In this document: positions 42,667-51,839 of the stretch, one piece after another
Position numbering within the stretch: position 1 is the first letter of the stretch
How the letters are laid out: the number at the start of each line of letters is the position of its first letter
NCBI RefSeq assembly: GCF_003865345.1
Contig: NZ_RMVE01000001.1
Span: 682,001 to 746,000, forward strand
Direction of reading: 5' to 3'
Length of the DNA stretch: 64,000 nucleotides
Source of the DNA: Nonlabens xiamenensis
GTDB taxonomy: Bacteria > Bacteroidota > Bacteroidia > Flavobacteriales > Flavobacteriaceae
Program-made: the position numbers and the translations under genes
Notes under the pieces: generated by a model
What the model was told of the DNA's origin: nothing
Seen by the model: the letters and a program-made list of their open reading frames with translations, nothing else
Database searches by the model: none

Positions 42667-45384
42667 TTACTGGGTTTTGGTCGTGTCCTGTTCAGTACTT
42701 TTCCTACCAAGCAATCCACGTATGAGTCCGCCAGCAGTTTCTTTTAACTTGTCTTCGGCTTCTTTGTTTGGATCTTTGGTGGTATTGATACGGGTGCTGT
42801 CCTTGGTAGTAGTTCGGGTACTATCTGCATTCCCTCTTATCCGGTCTTTGATTCCATCCAGCGGATTATTACCTTGGATGATGTCATCAATGGCTCCTCC
42901 CAAGGCATCTTCTCCTTTGTCTTTGAGTCGTTGTTTTTGAATTTCCACGATTTGTGCGGTGAGGTTTTTGACGGCTGTATCCAGATTCACATTGATTTTA
43001 GGGGTCTGGAAAGATCCTCCAAAACTAACAGGTACTGGAACAGTGATGTTCTCGATATCTTTGGCCTCCAGTTTGGACAGTAAGTTAGCACCTTCTTTAC
43101 CAAAATATCTGGCTGGAACATCGAGATTAAGCGTATAGTCCATTTCATTAGTCAGCGAGTGTCTTCCACTCGCAGTTGCTTTGATACCCTTGATATTAAA
43201 GTCAAAGGGTTGTACCTGAACGGCCCCATCTTTAAAATCTAATTTTGTTGTGATTTCAGAAAGATCCCATTTATCAAGGTCTATGAAGCTTAACTTTTCG
43301 TCTAGTTTACCTAGCAAAGGATTGTTTTCTGCATTGATATCTTTAGTGAGAATTTTGGCAAAAGCGTCTCCTACCAAGGTATTCAAGATTGGAGATAGTT
43401 CCTGGTCCAGCGAACCATTTAGCGTGATGTCCGTATTAATTTTACCGTTGAGCGCACTGATGATCGGCACAAAGTTTTTGAACATATCAAAACCATCAAA
43501 GGATTGTGCGATATCCAGGTTTTTCATATCCAGGGCCATGTTGAATGTGGGAGTGGTCCCTTTGGTACTTACGCTACCATTAACACCTATGGATCCGTCA
43601 AAGATATTGGTCATGGTATTGTTTAGGGTAAGGGTTTCATCTCTAACGGTGGCAACACCGCTCACATTTTTTAGAGTCAATCCGTCATAATACACTGTTC
43701 CTGCCTGAAAATCTAATGTGGCGTCTAAAAACGCAGGTATTTGAATGGCCTCCTCAGTTTGTGCACCAGTAGAAGTCTGCGTGGTGCTATTGGCTTTTTG
43801 TGCTGGTGATACTTCTGTCTGAGTCATAAAATCGGCCGTATCAAAGCTGTTGGATTGGAGATTGAAGACTCCTTTAAGATCTTGGTCTTGTATCATAAAA
43901 CCAATCAGGTTGTCAATGGTTCCATTGACTTGCAAGTCGGTATTACCAGTTCGGGCGCTAAAATCCTTTAATTTAATTCTAGCCGTACTTAGATCAAGAT
44001 TTGCTTGTTGGATATTTAAAGGTTTGGTCAAGGCTTCGCCCATGTAAACAAAATCAGTCAGACTGGCGGTACCTTTTGTGTTGATCCGATCATACCGCTG
44101 TTTTTCTATACTTTCCATATCAAATTGTGCCGCGATATCTAGCGCCATCTGTCCATTCAAATCAGTATTTTCTGGCAGTGGAAAGGCTTGTTTTAAATTG
44201 TTGAAGTCCAGATTACCTTTTGCAATGAGATCAACGTTCATATTGGTCGTAAGATTTGTGATCATGGCACTTCCACTCAATCGATCTCCACCTATGTTGA
44301 ACGAAGTCTGTGCAATGTCCAGAAAGGTATCATCCACATTTCCGGTCTCATTTTTAAGACGCGCATCTATATTAATATTGGTGACTTTTTGAGGTAAGTC
44401 TGGATATTTAAAAGAGGCATTATTAGAGCTTATTTGGATATCCATTTTAGGAATACGATTGTCATCTACTTCCCCTTTGATCATACCCTGTACGATAAAT
44501 TCCCCAGTAGTTGTGATACCTTCCATATTTTGGCGATAAGTTTCTGGAATAAGCGCAAAGAAATTCGAAAAATCTGATGAAGGTGTATCAAAGCTCAAAT
44601 CGACCATGGTGTAATCTTCCTCAAGGTCTACAAATCCGTCCAATCCTAATTCCAGATCGTTTACAAATGCTTGGTTCTCCTGGAAGGTATATTTCTGGTT
44701 CTCCAGGTCCATGAGAATATCGGCTTCCAGTCTAACTTTTTGTCCAGATAAATATTCGATGTCATCTAAGCTGTATAAAACCAAGGCTTCAGTATAAGTA
44801 TCCAGGGTGCTCGTAGCCAGTGAAAAATCGCCATTTCCTGAGTGATTCAATCCGCTGAGCACCAATTTGTTTTTAGAGGATTTGTCGTGGTAGGTTAATT
44901 CTGAATTGTTGAATTCATAATGTTTCAGGTCAAAACTAAAGCCTGCAGTGCTGCTGGTATCTGCGACGGCAGTGTTGGGACTTTCTTTGGTAATCTCCCA
45001 ATTGGCTCTTCCCTCTTCATTCACATAAAGCCTGGATACTGCCTCATTGACGATGAGTTCGTTGATATGAATAGGGTCGCTGGCATTGTTAAATAAATCT
45101 CCGATGGGTAGGTCCAATTTAACTTCCTTTCCGTAAAATAAGGTGTCTCCTTGAAAAGGGGCGTTATTAATGATGGACAGATCATCAATAGACAATCTCG
45201 CATCGGGAAAAGCGCGAAATAGACTCAGATCAACTTCGGCAAAATCGATCTGCGCATCCATGGAGGCATTCAATTTATTCTTAATAATCTCTGCAATTTG
45301 ATCTTGAAGGAAAAATGGGGCGGCAATGATCAGAACGACCAAGGTCAGGAGTAGAACTCCCAATATTTTAAATAGCTTTTTCAT
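42667..45384 (-). CDS. AsmA-like envelope protein
   Basis: 905 residues. An N-terminal membrane anchor (ILGVLLLTLVVLIIAAPFFL) is followed by the AsmA N-terminal signature (LNASMDAQIDFAEVDLSLFRAFPDARLSIDDLSI) and repeated beta-strand segments typical of a long lipid-transfer-like groove (the TamB/AsmA superfamily). The C-terminal 60 residues are charged and disordered, with Thr-rich repeats (TRTTTKDSTRINTTKD). It is predicted to sit in the inner membrane and span the periplasm, in outer-membrane lipid homeostasis. It follows the queuosine transporter gene by 27 bp. Confidence 0.9.
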   Translation of the reverse strand: MKKLFKILGVLLLTLVVLIIAAPFFLQDQIAEIIKNKLNASMDAQIDFAEVDLSLFRAFPDARLSIDDLSIINNAPFQGDTLFYGKEVKLDLPIGDLFNNASDPIHINELIVNEAVSRLYVNEEGRANWEITKESPNTAVADTSSTAGFSFDLKHYEFNNSELTYHDKSSKNKLVLSGLNHSGNGDFSLATSTLDTYTEALVLYSLDDIEYLSGQKVRLEADILMDLENQKYTFQENQAFVNDLELGLDGFVDLEEDYTMVDLSFDTPSSDFSNFFALIPETYRQNMEGITTTGEFIVQGMIKGEVDDNRIPKMDIQISSNNASFKYPDLPQKVTNINIDARLKNETGNVDDTFLDIAQTSFNIGGDRLSGSAMITNLTTNMNVDLIAKGNLDFNNLKQAFPLPENTDLNGQMALDIAAQFDMESIEKQRYDRINTKGTASLTDFVYMGEALTKPLNIQQANLDLSTARIKLKDFSARTGNTDLQVNGTIDNLIGFMIQDQDLKGVFNLQSNSFDTADFMTQTEVSPAQKANSTTQTSTGAQTEEAIQIPAFLDATLDFQAGTVYYDGLTLKNVSGVATVRDETLTLNNTMTNIFDGSIGVNGSVSTKGTTPTFNMALDMKNLDIAQSFDGFDMFKNFVPIISALNGKINTDITLNGSLDQELSPILNTLVGDAFAKILTKDINAENNPLLGKLDEKLSFIDLDKWDLSEITTKLDFKDGAVQVQPFDFNIKGIKATASGRHSLTNEMDYTLNLDVPARYFGKEGANLLSKLEAKDIENITVPVPVSFGGSFQTPKINVNLDTAVKNLTAQIVEIQKQRLKDKGEDALGGAIDDIIQGNNPLDGIKDRIRGNADSTRTTTKDSTRINTTKDPNKEAEDKLKETAGGLIRGLLGRKSTEQDTTKTQ

Positions 45385-45394
45385 AATTTGATTT

Positions 45395-45408
45395 CCTGAA
45401 ATTTCAGG
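45395..45408. repeat. 14-bp palindrome between yhhQ and the AsmA-like gene
   Basis: CCTGAAATTTCAGG is perfectly symmetric with no spacer. It lies in the 27-bp gap between the two genes. It could be a DNA-binding site or an RNA hairpin; no T-run follows in either direction. Confidence 0.4.
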
Positions 45409-45411
45409 GAT

Positions 45412-46110
45412 TTAATCGATCTTAATTTCTTCTCCGGTTTTAAGTTTGAAAAGCCTGCGGAACAGGTAAACTCCAGCGTACAACAGTGGCGTGTCTACCA
45501 GAGCCACTAGGACTTTGAATAAAAATCCAGCCCCCAATAGTGGCCAGAATTGACTCCAACTTAAAATACCGTTGAAACATAACAATAATAGTACGCTGCA
45601 TGTGTCAACAAACTGTGAAAAAACGGTGCTGAAATTATTACGCACCCAAAGCATTTTTCCTTGGGTCACCTTTTTCCAAAAATGATATATCTGTATATCC
45701 AGAAATTGAGCAAATAAATAAGCCGCCATACTAGCAATAACAGCAATGGTGGTAGCGCCAAATACCTTGTTGAAAGTGAGGTCGTCGATGGGACTAGTAG
45801 CGATGGCTGGCGCTGCGTCTGCTACAGCAATAATAACCAGGCTAAAAACAGAGGCAAAGATTCCGGCCAGAACAAGGTCATTAGCTTTGCGTCGTCCATA
45901 AATCTCGCTGACCAAATCAGTGATCAAGAAGGTAATCGGGTAGGGCAACAATCCCACTGATATTTCAAAATTAAACCATCCCATGGGGTTCCAGTAAAAG
46001 AACTTTTGGAAGATGAGGTTAGAGACGACAAGCGAACAAATAAACAAGGCGGCCAGCACCAAATAAATACGATGCGCCAGGCGTAGGTCGGTTCCCTGAA
46101 GTTGCTTCAT
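45412..46110 (-). CDS. Queuosine precursor transporter (VUT/YhhQ family)
   Basis: 232 residues with about six transmembrane helices. The family signature PYPITFLITDLVSEIYGRRKANDLVLAG is intact, and the segment FWKKVTQGKMLWVRNNFSTVFSQFVDTCSVL is the conserved second half. YhhQ proteins import preQ0/preQ1 for making the modified tRNA base queuosine. The closest -7 box (46119-46126) is 8 nt before the ATG. Confidence 0.93.
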   Translation of the reverse strand: MKQLQGTDLRLAHRIYLVLAALFICSLVVSNLIFQKFFYWNPMGWFNFEISVGLLPYPITFLITDLVSEIYGRRKANDLVLAGIFASVFSLVIIAVADAAPAIATSPIDDLTFNKVFGATTIAVIASMAAYLFAQFLDIQIYHFWKKVTQGKMLWVRNNFSTVFSQFVDTCSVLLLLCFNGILSWSQFWPLLGAGFLFKVLVALVDTPLLYAGVYLFRRLFKLKTGEEIKID

Positions 46111-46118
46111 AATTATAC

Positions 46119-46126
46119 CAAAAGTA
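46119..46126 (-). promoter_or_regulatory. -7 promoter box of the queuosine precursor transporter gene
   Basis: TACTTTTG on the minus strand fits TAnnTTTG, 8 nt before the ATG, implying a very short leader. Confidence 0.45.
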
Positions 46127-46174
46127 CTTCAAGAGTCTGCCTTTATTCCTTAATTTGCTGCAAAAATTAAAGCC

Positions 46175-47317
46175 ATCTCTTCTTTTTCTAATCACAAGAT
46201 ATTCATTGCTTTAGGGAGCAATCTGGGCAATAGGGAAGCGCATTTGATCCGGGCGACACTCTTGATTGAACAACGCCTGGGTTTGATCATTGCTGCGGGC
46301 AGTGTGTACGAGGTGCCAGCATTGGGCTTTGATGGTGCAAGTTTTTTAAACACTGCTATCTTGGTCCATACCTCAAAAACTGCTAGAGAATCTCTTGACA
46401 TTTTACAGGAGATCGAGCGTGAGATGGGGCGACTTCCCAAAAAAGGTGATAGCTACGAGGATCGATCAATTGATTTGGATATTCTATTGTACGACCAGCA
46501 GGTGATTCAAGAGTCGGATTTATGCATTCCTCATCCGCATTTACAGGATAGAAATTTTGTGATGCAGCCTTTAGTGGACATTGCTTATGACGTCCAGCAT
46601 CCAGTTTTGGGTGCAACCATGGTAGAACTGGCTAGCGCACTACAACCATTGGAAACGACGGTGGCATTGGAAATTCCGCTTTCGCGAAAGCGATACCCCA
46701 TCCATCAATTGAATTTCATCGCCATTGAAGGAAATATTGGCTCCGGAAAGACCAGCCTGACCCATAAAATTGCTGCAGACTTCAATGCCAAGCAAGTACT
46801 GGAACGCTTTGCAGACAACCCTTTCCTACCATTATTTTATGAGGACAAGGAGCGTTATTCTTTTCCATTGGAGATGTCTTTTCTGGCCGACAGGTACCAG
46901 CAGCTCAGTGATGATGTGGCCCAACAAGACCTTTTTAAGGAGTTTACCGTGGCCGATTATTACGTCATTAAGTCTTTGATTTTTTCAAAAATCACCTTGG
47001 ACGATGAGGAATATGCTTTATACAAAAGACTGTTCAATATGATGTACAAAGAGTTGGTTAAACCTGACTTGTACGTTTATCTCTATCAGACAGAAGAGCG
47101 TTTACTGCAAAACATCAAAACAAGAGGCAGAGAATACGAGCAAAATATTCAGGCCAGTTATTTGTCCCAGATACAGCAAGGCTATGCAGAATTCATACGT
47201 TCACAAAGAGAATTGAATGTCAAAGTGATCGATGTGACCGATCTGGATTTTGTGCACCGCCAGGAGGATTACCTGAAGCTACTCCAGGCCATCGTGGAGA
47301 AGACAACTGATGAATAA
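46175..47317 (+). CDS. FolK-deoxynucleoside kinase fusion with no canonical start codon
   Basis: Two enzymes in one chain. The N-terminal part is 6-hydroxymethyl-7,8-dihydropterin pyrophosphokinase (HKIFIALGSNLGNREAHL, RSIDLDILLYDQQ, PHPHLQDRNFVMQPLVDI), a folate enzyme. The C-terminal part is a deoxynucleoside kinase (FIAIEGNIGSGKTSL P-loop, RFADNPFLPLFYED, TRGREYEQNIQ). The joint (IPLSRKRYPIHQ) is encoded by a perfect palindrome copy (46677-46692). The frame is open from 46154 and has no ATG, GTG or TTG before the essential GSNLGNRE. The first TTG is at 46244, inside the FolK domain. ATC at 46175 (then SSFSNHKIFIALG) or ATT at 46166 are the best candidates. The start coordinate is therefore tentative. 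Confidence 0.8.
   Translation: MSSFSNHKIFIALGSNLGNREAHLIRATLLIEQRLGLIIAAGSVYEVPALGFDGASFLNTAILVHTSKTARESLDILQEIEREMGRLPKKGDSYEDRSIDLDILLYDQQVIQESDLCIPHPHLQDRNFVMQPLVDIAYDVQHPVLGATMVELASALQPLETTVALEIPLSRKRYPIHQLNFIAIEGNIGSGKTSLTHKIAADFNAKQVLERFADNPFLPLFYEDKERYSFPLEMSFLADRYQQLSDDVAQQDLFKEFTVADYYVIKSLIFSKITLDDEEYALYKRLFNMMYKELVKPDLYVYLYQTEERLLQNIKTRGREYEQNIQASYLSQIQQGYAEFIRSQRELNVKVIDVTDLDFVHRQEDYLKLLQAIVEKTTDE
46677..46692. repeat. Palindrome copy at the FolK/kinase joint
   Basis: Perfect 16-mer, encoding LSRKR between the two domains. Confidence 0.9.
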
Positions 47318-47413
47318 ACTTGAATATTTCAGCTTAAACTTCGGACAAGGCTTACACAGGCGGTAGAATTGTCAGTTTTCTGTCCTACATTTAGGGATTC
47401 CTAATTTCTAGAC

Positions 47414-48700
47414 ATGAAAAATCTATTCATCCTCCTCTTTTTTGCAAGCATTCAACTGGGGCAATCCCAAACCAATGTATCAACTCCCACTTTTATCCAT
47501 GCAGGACACTTATTGGACTCAGAAAATGGAAAATGGCAGGATGAGGTGACCATTAAGATCAATGGAAAAAGAATTACGGAAGTGCGACAAGGCTATCAGC
47601 CAATTCCGCAGGATGTCAAATATTTTGATTTAAAAGATCACTGGGTGATGCCTGGATTTACCGATATGCATGTACATATGGAAACTGAATACAATCCACA
47701 TGCTTATATTCAGAAATATGTGGATGATCCCGCTGATATCGCTTATGATTCGGTTCAATACGCAGAAACAACTTTAATGTGTGGATTTACAACCGTAAGA
47801 GATCTGGGCGGTAGCGGAATCAATATTTCATTGCGGGATGCCATCAATAAAGGCAAGGTGCCCGGGCCTCGTATTTTTACAGCGGGAAAGTCTATTGCTA
47901 CAACAGGTGGCCATGCAGACCCTACCAATGGGGGAAATAAAATAATGATGGGCGATCCAGGTCCAAGAGAAGGCGTGGCCAACGGTACCGATGAGGCGCG
48001 CGAGGCGGTGCGACACCGTTATAAAAATGGGGCAGACTGTATAAAAATTACAGCAACAGGCGGTGTTTTGAGCGTAGCCAAAAATGGCAGTAACCCTCAA
48101 TTTACCATTGAAGAGATTGAGGCGATTACAAGCACCGCTGCAGACTACGGTTTTCACGTAGCGGCACATGCACATGGCGACGAAGGGATGAGACGGGCCG
48201 TTGAGGGAGGCGTGACTACCATTGAACATGGTACCTATATGAGCGAATCCACCATGGACCTGATGATCAAAAAGAACTGTTATCTTGTACCTACCATTAC
48301 CGCTGGAAAAGAAGTGGCATTGAAAGCCGAGGAAGAGGGCTTTTATCCAGAAATAGTCGTTCCAAAAGCCAAAGCGGTTGGTCCGCAAATACAAGGAACT
48401 TTTGCTCGTGCCTACAAGAGAGGTGTTCCCATTGTATTTGGGACCGATGCAGGTGTCTTTGCCCACGGGAAAAATGCCAAGGAGTTCGGCTATATGGTCG
48501 AGGCTGGGATGCCCGTGATGGAAGCCCTGCAAAGCGCCACCATAACACCAGCCAAAATTTTAAAGATGGAGGAACAGTTGGGACAAGTCAAGCCTGGATT
48601 TTTTGCCGACATTGTTGCGGTGACTGAAAATCCAGAAAAAAATGTAGCCATTCTTGAACGAGTGGACTTTGTGATGAAAGAAGGTCAACGCTACAAATAG
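47414..48700 (+). CDS. Secreted metal-dependent amidohydrolase family protein
   Basis: 428 residues with a signal peptide (MKNLFILLFFASIQLGQS). Amidohydrolase-superfamily barrel with the HxH metal motif (GFTDMHVHMETEY), a candidate carbamylated Lys (DCIKITATGGVLS), a His (HAHGDEGMRRA), a further His (TTIEHGTYM) and the final Asp (IVFGTDAGVFAHG). The pattern matches imidazolonepropionase-like/Xaa-Pro dipeptidase-type enzymes common in marine Bacteroidota. It is periplasmic or exported. The substrate is not predictable. Confidence 0.92.
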   Translation: MKNLFILLFFASIQLGQSQTNVSTPTFIHAGHLLDSENGKWQDEVTIKINGKRITEVRQGYQPIPQDVKYFDLKDHWVMPGFTDMHVHMETEYNPHAYIQKYVDDPADIAYDSVQYAETTLMCGFTTVRDLGGSGINISLRDAINKGKVPGPRIFTAGKSIATTGGHADPTNGGNKIMMGDPGPREGVANGTDEAREAVRHRYKNGADCIKITATGGVLSVAKNGSNPQFTIEEIEAITSTAADYGFHVAAHAHGDEGMRRAVEGGVTTIEHGTYMSESTMDLMIKKNCYLVPTITAGKEVALKAEEEGFYPEIVVPKAKAVGPQIQGTFARAYKRGVPIVFGTDAGVFAHGKNAKEFGYMVEAGMPVMEALQSATITPAKILKMEEQLGQVKPGFFADIVAVTENPEKNVAILERVDFVMKEGQRYK

Positions 48701-48795
48701 AAGTGATTCGTTAAGCTTAAAGAAGATAGATAAGATTATTGGAGTGTTAACCAGGATCGTCCTGTTGAGTGTTCTTTCATCAAATTCCAATACCT

Positions 48796-48803
48796 TATTT
48801 TTG
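48796..48803 (+). promoter_or_regulatory. -7 promoter box of the PfkB kinase gene
   Basis: TATTTTTG followed by C fits TAnnTTTG, 16 nt before the ATG at 48820. It lies inside the longer possible reading from 48769 and argues against it. Confidence 0.6.
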
Positions 48804-48819
48804 CAAAAAAAAATATTTC

Positions 48820-49743
48820 ATGAGCAAATTAGTTGTGGTAGGTACGGTAGCTTTTGACGCCATCGAAACTCCATTCGGCAAAACCGACAAAATTCTGGGT
48901 GGTGCCGCTACCTTTATTGGTCTTAGCGCTTCACATTTTAATACCGAGGTTGGATTGGTAAGTGTTGTTGGTGGAGACTTCCCGCAGGAATACCTGGATA
49001 TGTTGAAAAACAGAGGGATGAATGTTGAAGGAATTGAGGTGGTAAAGGATGGGAAAACTTTCTTTTGGTCAGGCAAATACCACAACGATATGAACTCCAG
49101 AGATACACTGGCTACTGAACTTAACGTTCTTGCGGATTTTAATCCAGTAGTTCCAGATTCCTTTAAAGATGCCGAAGTCGTGATGTTGGGTAACCTGCAT
49201 CCTGCAGTTCAATTAGGTGTGATCGAACAGACGCCAGATGCTAAGTTGATCATTCTAGACACGATGAATTTCTGGATGGATTCGGCGTTGGATTTGTTAC
49301 ACGAGGTCATTGCCAAGGTAGATGTGATTACCATTAATGACGAGGAAGCCAGACAGCTTTCTGGTGAATATTCCCTAGTGAATGCAGCACGCAAGATCCA
49401 TGAAATGGGTCCTACTTATGTTGTGATCAAAAAAGGAGAGCACGGTGCCCTGTTATTTCACGGAGAGGACATCTTCTTTGCTCCAGCTTTACCGCTGGAA
49501 GAAGTTTTTGACCCTACCGGTGCAGGAGACACTTTTGCTGGTGGATTTGCTGGATTTATGGCCGCGAGCGGAGATTACAGTTTTGAAAACATGAAACGCG
49601 CGATTATCTACGGATCTAATTTTGCTTCTTTCTGTGTCGAAAAATTTGGAACCGAACGCATGCAAAGCATAACCAACAAGGAAATCGAGGAACGGCTGGA
49701 GCAGTTTAAGGCCCTCACAAAATTTGAATTAAAAACCACATAA
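48820..49743 (+). CDS. PfkB family sugar/nucleoside kinase
   Basis: 307 residues from the ATG at 48820. PfkB signature 1 is recognisable (KILGGAATFIGLSASHFNTEVGLVSVVGGD) and signature 2 is clear (FDPTGAGDTFAGGFAGFM), containing the catalytic Asp. IDTMNFWMDSALDLL marks a ribokinase/adenosine-kinase-like member. The substrate is unknown. It lies directly upstream of a PurF-like gene, separated by a terminator, which hints at a nucleoside role. Confidence 0.92.
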   Translation: MSKLVVVGTVAFDAIETPFGKTDKILGGAATFIGLSASHFNTEVGLVSVVGGDFPQEYLDMLKNRGMNVEGIEVVKDGKTFFWSGKYHNDMNSRDTLATELNVLADFNPVVPDSFKDAEVVMLGNLHPAVQLGVIEQTPDAKLIILDTMNFWMDSALDLLHEVIAKVDVITINDEEARQLSGEYSLVNAARKIHEMGPTYVVIKKGEHGALLFHGEDIFFAPALPLEEVFDPTGAGDTFAGGFAGFMAASGDYSFENMKRAIIYGSNFASFCVEKFGTERMQSITNKEIEERLEQFKALTKFELKTT

Positions 49744-49753
49744 ATACCATCAC

Positions 49754-49785
49754 AAAAGCCTCAGGAATTCTTGGGGCTTTTTTAT
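49754..49785 (+). terminator. Terminator after the PfkB gene, merging into the PurF-like promoter
   Basis: Stem AAAGCCTCAGG/CTTGGGGCTTT (with G-U pairs), a 4-nt loop and a T-run. The last T of the run (49783) begins the -7 box of the next gene. Confidence 0.75.
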
Positions 49786-49790
49786 TTTTG
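49783..49790 (+). promoter_or_regulatory. -7 promoter box of the PurF-like gene
   Basis: TATTTTTG fits TAnnTTTG, 19 nt before the ATG at 49810, and shares its first base with the preceding terminator's T-run. Confidence 0.55.
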
Positions 49791-49809
49791 AACTCATACG
49801 ATAGCCCCC

Positions 49810-51708
49810 ATGAGCGACCAGTTAAAACACGAGTGCGGTATTGCACTCATCCGCCTTCTCAAACCTTTAGATTACTATAAGGAAAAGTACGGGACGGCCT
49901 ACTACGGCATCAATAAGATGTATTTGATGATGGAAAAGCAACACAACCGCGGCCAGGACGGAGCGGGCTTTGCCAGTATCAAATTAGATGTCAAACCTGG
50001 TCAACGTTATATCTCCCGCGTGCGCAGTAATGCAGCTCAACCGATTCAAGACATTTTTGCTCAAATTAACGAGCGTATCAATTCAGAATTGGCTGCACAA
50101 CCTTCAATCAAAGATGATATTCAGGCCCAAAAAGCACAGATACCTTATATAGGTGAATTGCTCATGGGTCACGTGCGCTATGGAACTTTTGGAAAAAACA
50201 GCATTGAATCTGTACATCCATTCTTGCGACAAAACAACTGGATGCACCGTAACCTGATCATGGCTGGAAATTTCAACATGACCAATGTGTTCAAATTATT
50301 CAACAAATTGGTCGAGTTGGGGCAACATCCCAAAGACATGGCAGACACTGTGACGGTCATGGAAAAGGTTGGACATTTTCAGGATCGTCAGGTCAGTAAG
50401 CTCTATAAGAAATTTAAATCCCAAGGTCTGACTAAAATTGAGGCCAGTCCTAAGATTGCCGAACAGTTGGATGTAGCCAAAGTATTGAGAAAAAGTGCCA
50501 AGGATTGGGATGGTGGTTATGCCATGGGTGGTTTGATGGGTCATGGTGACGCCTTTTTATTGCGGGACCCTGCTGGGATCAGACCGGCCTATTATTACCA
50601 GGATGATGAGGTGGTGGTAGTAGCTAGTGAACGCCCAGTAATTCAGACAGCTTTTGATGCGGCCTTTGATGAAGTCAAGGAGTTGGATCCGGGCAAGGCC
50701 ATCATCATCAAAAAGAACGGTAAAGTTTCCCTGGAGCAGATCGTCAAGCCACTCGAGCGAAAAGCCTGTTCGTTTGAACGCATCTATTTCTCACGTGGTA
50801 GTGATGCTGAGATTTATCAGGAACGCAAGATGCTGGGAAAACTATTGTTTCCAGATATCATGGAAGCTATCGATCACGATATTGACAATACAGTTTTCTC
50901 CTATATTCCCAACACGGCAGAAACTTCATTTTACGGCATGGTAGAAGAAGGTCATGCGGTTTTAAATCAGCAGAAAAGAGACTACATTATCGCTGGTGAA
51001 GGTAAGCTCACGGCAGAGGAGGTTGACCGTACGCTTTCGCGAAAGCTGAGAACTGAAAAAATTGCCATTAAGGATGCTAAGCTACGCACCTTTATAACGG
51101 AAGATTCTTCTCGGGACGACCTTGTAGCCCATGTTTATGATGTCACTTATGGTGTGGTAAAACCAGAAGACCACCTGGTGATTATTGATGATTCAATCGT
51201 GAGAGGGACCACACTCAAAAAATCCATCTTAAAAATGATGGACCGACTGAGGCCAAAGAAAATTGTTGTAGTGTCCAGTGCTCCACAAATACGTTATCCG
51301 GATTGCTATGGAATTGACATGGCAAGATTAGAAGGGTTGGTAGCCTTTAGGGCTGCGTTGGAACTGCACAAAGACCGCGGAACCTACGATATTGTAGAAG
51401 AAATCTACCACAAATGTAAATTACAGACAGAGTACGAAGATGAAAATGTGGTCAATCATGTCAAGGAATTGTATGATCCCTTTACAGACCAAGAAATTTC
51501 AGATAAAATCGGGGAATTACTGTCAGACGAAGACCTGAATGCTGAAGTCAAAATCATTTATCAGACGGTGGAGAACTTACACCAAGCTTGTCCCAAAAAT
51601 ATGGGAGACTGGTATTTTACCGGGAATTATCCTACTGATGGAGGCAATCGAGTGGTAAATCGCGCTTACATTAATTTCTACGAAGGCAATGATGAGCGTG
51701 CGTATTGA
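49810..51708 (+). CDS. Long PurF-like amidophosphoribosyltransferase
   Basis: 632 residues, about 120 longer than a standard PurF. The class II glutaminase domain has the nucleophile Cys in HECGIALIRLL after an eight-residue leader, and MEKQHNRGQDGAGFAS and GHVRYGTFGKNS. The usual NGN is changed (MAGNFNMTN). The PRTase domain has the PRPP loop LVIIDDSIVRGTTLKKS, and KIVVVSSAPQIRYPDCYGIDM follows. Insertions lie within the N-terminal domain and at the C-terminus. It may catalyse the first purine step or be a divergent paralogue. A palindrome copy (51033-51046) encodes LSRKL. Confidence 0.85.
   Translation: MSDQLKHECGIALIRLLKPLDYYKEKYGTAYYGINKMYLMMEKQHNRGQDGAGFASIKLDVKPGQRYISRVRSNAAQPIQDIFAQINERINSELAAQPSIKDDIQAQKAQIPYIGELLMGHVRYGTFGKNSIESVHPFLRQNNWMHRNLIMAGNFNMTNVFKLFNKLVELGQHPKDMADTVTVMEKVGHFQDRQVSKLYKKFKSQGLTKIEASPKIAEQLDVAKVLRKSAKDWDGGYAMGGLMGHGDAFLLRDPAGIRPAYYYQDDEVVVVASERPVIQTAFDAAFDEVKELDPGKAIIIKKNGKVSLEQIVKPLERKACSFERIYFSRGSDAEIYQERKMLGKLLFPDIMEAIDHDIDNTVFSYIPNTAETSFYGMVEEGHAVLNQQKRDYIIAGEGKLTAEEVDRTLSRKLRTEKIAIKDAKLRTFITEDSSRDDLVAHVYDVTYGVVKPEDHLVIIDDSIVRGTTLKKSILKMMDRLRPKKIVVVSSAPQIRYPDCYGIDMARLEGLVAFRAALELHKDRGTYDIVEEIYHKCKLQTEYEDENVVNHVKELYDPFTDQEISDKIGELLSDEDLNAEVKIIYQTVENLHQACPKNMGDWYFTGNYPTDGGNRVVNRAYINFYEGNDERAY
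51033..51046. repeat. Palindrome copy in the PurF-like gene
   Basis: Perfect 14-bp core, encoding LSRKL. Confidence 0.88.
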
Positions 51709-51754
51709 TCAAACCGCTCACTGACAATTTCACAACTTGAATCTATAAATTAAA

Positions 51755-51784
51755 AAAGCCTTGATCTAGCTGGATCAAGGCTTT
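51755..51784. terminator. Bidirectional terminator between the PurF-like gene and superoxide dismutase
   Basis: Stem AAAGCCTTGATC/GATCAAGGCTTT with a 5-nt loop, and T-rich tails on both strands. Confidence 0.85.
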
Positions 51785-51839
51785 CTGCTGTCTAAGTCGA
51801 GCCTTGGGTGTTAAAACCTAAAGCTCAGCTCAAAAAAAA

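Noticed and set aside
47828-48532. 234-residue open frame on the minus strand inside the amidohydrolase gene
   Set aside because: It lies fully antisense to a gene with intact catalytic motifs, is Cys/His-rich in the way shadow frames are, and has no promoter or family signature.
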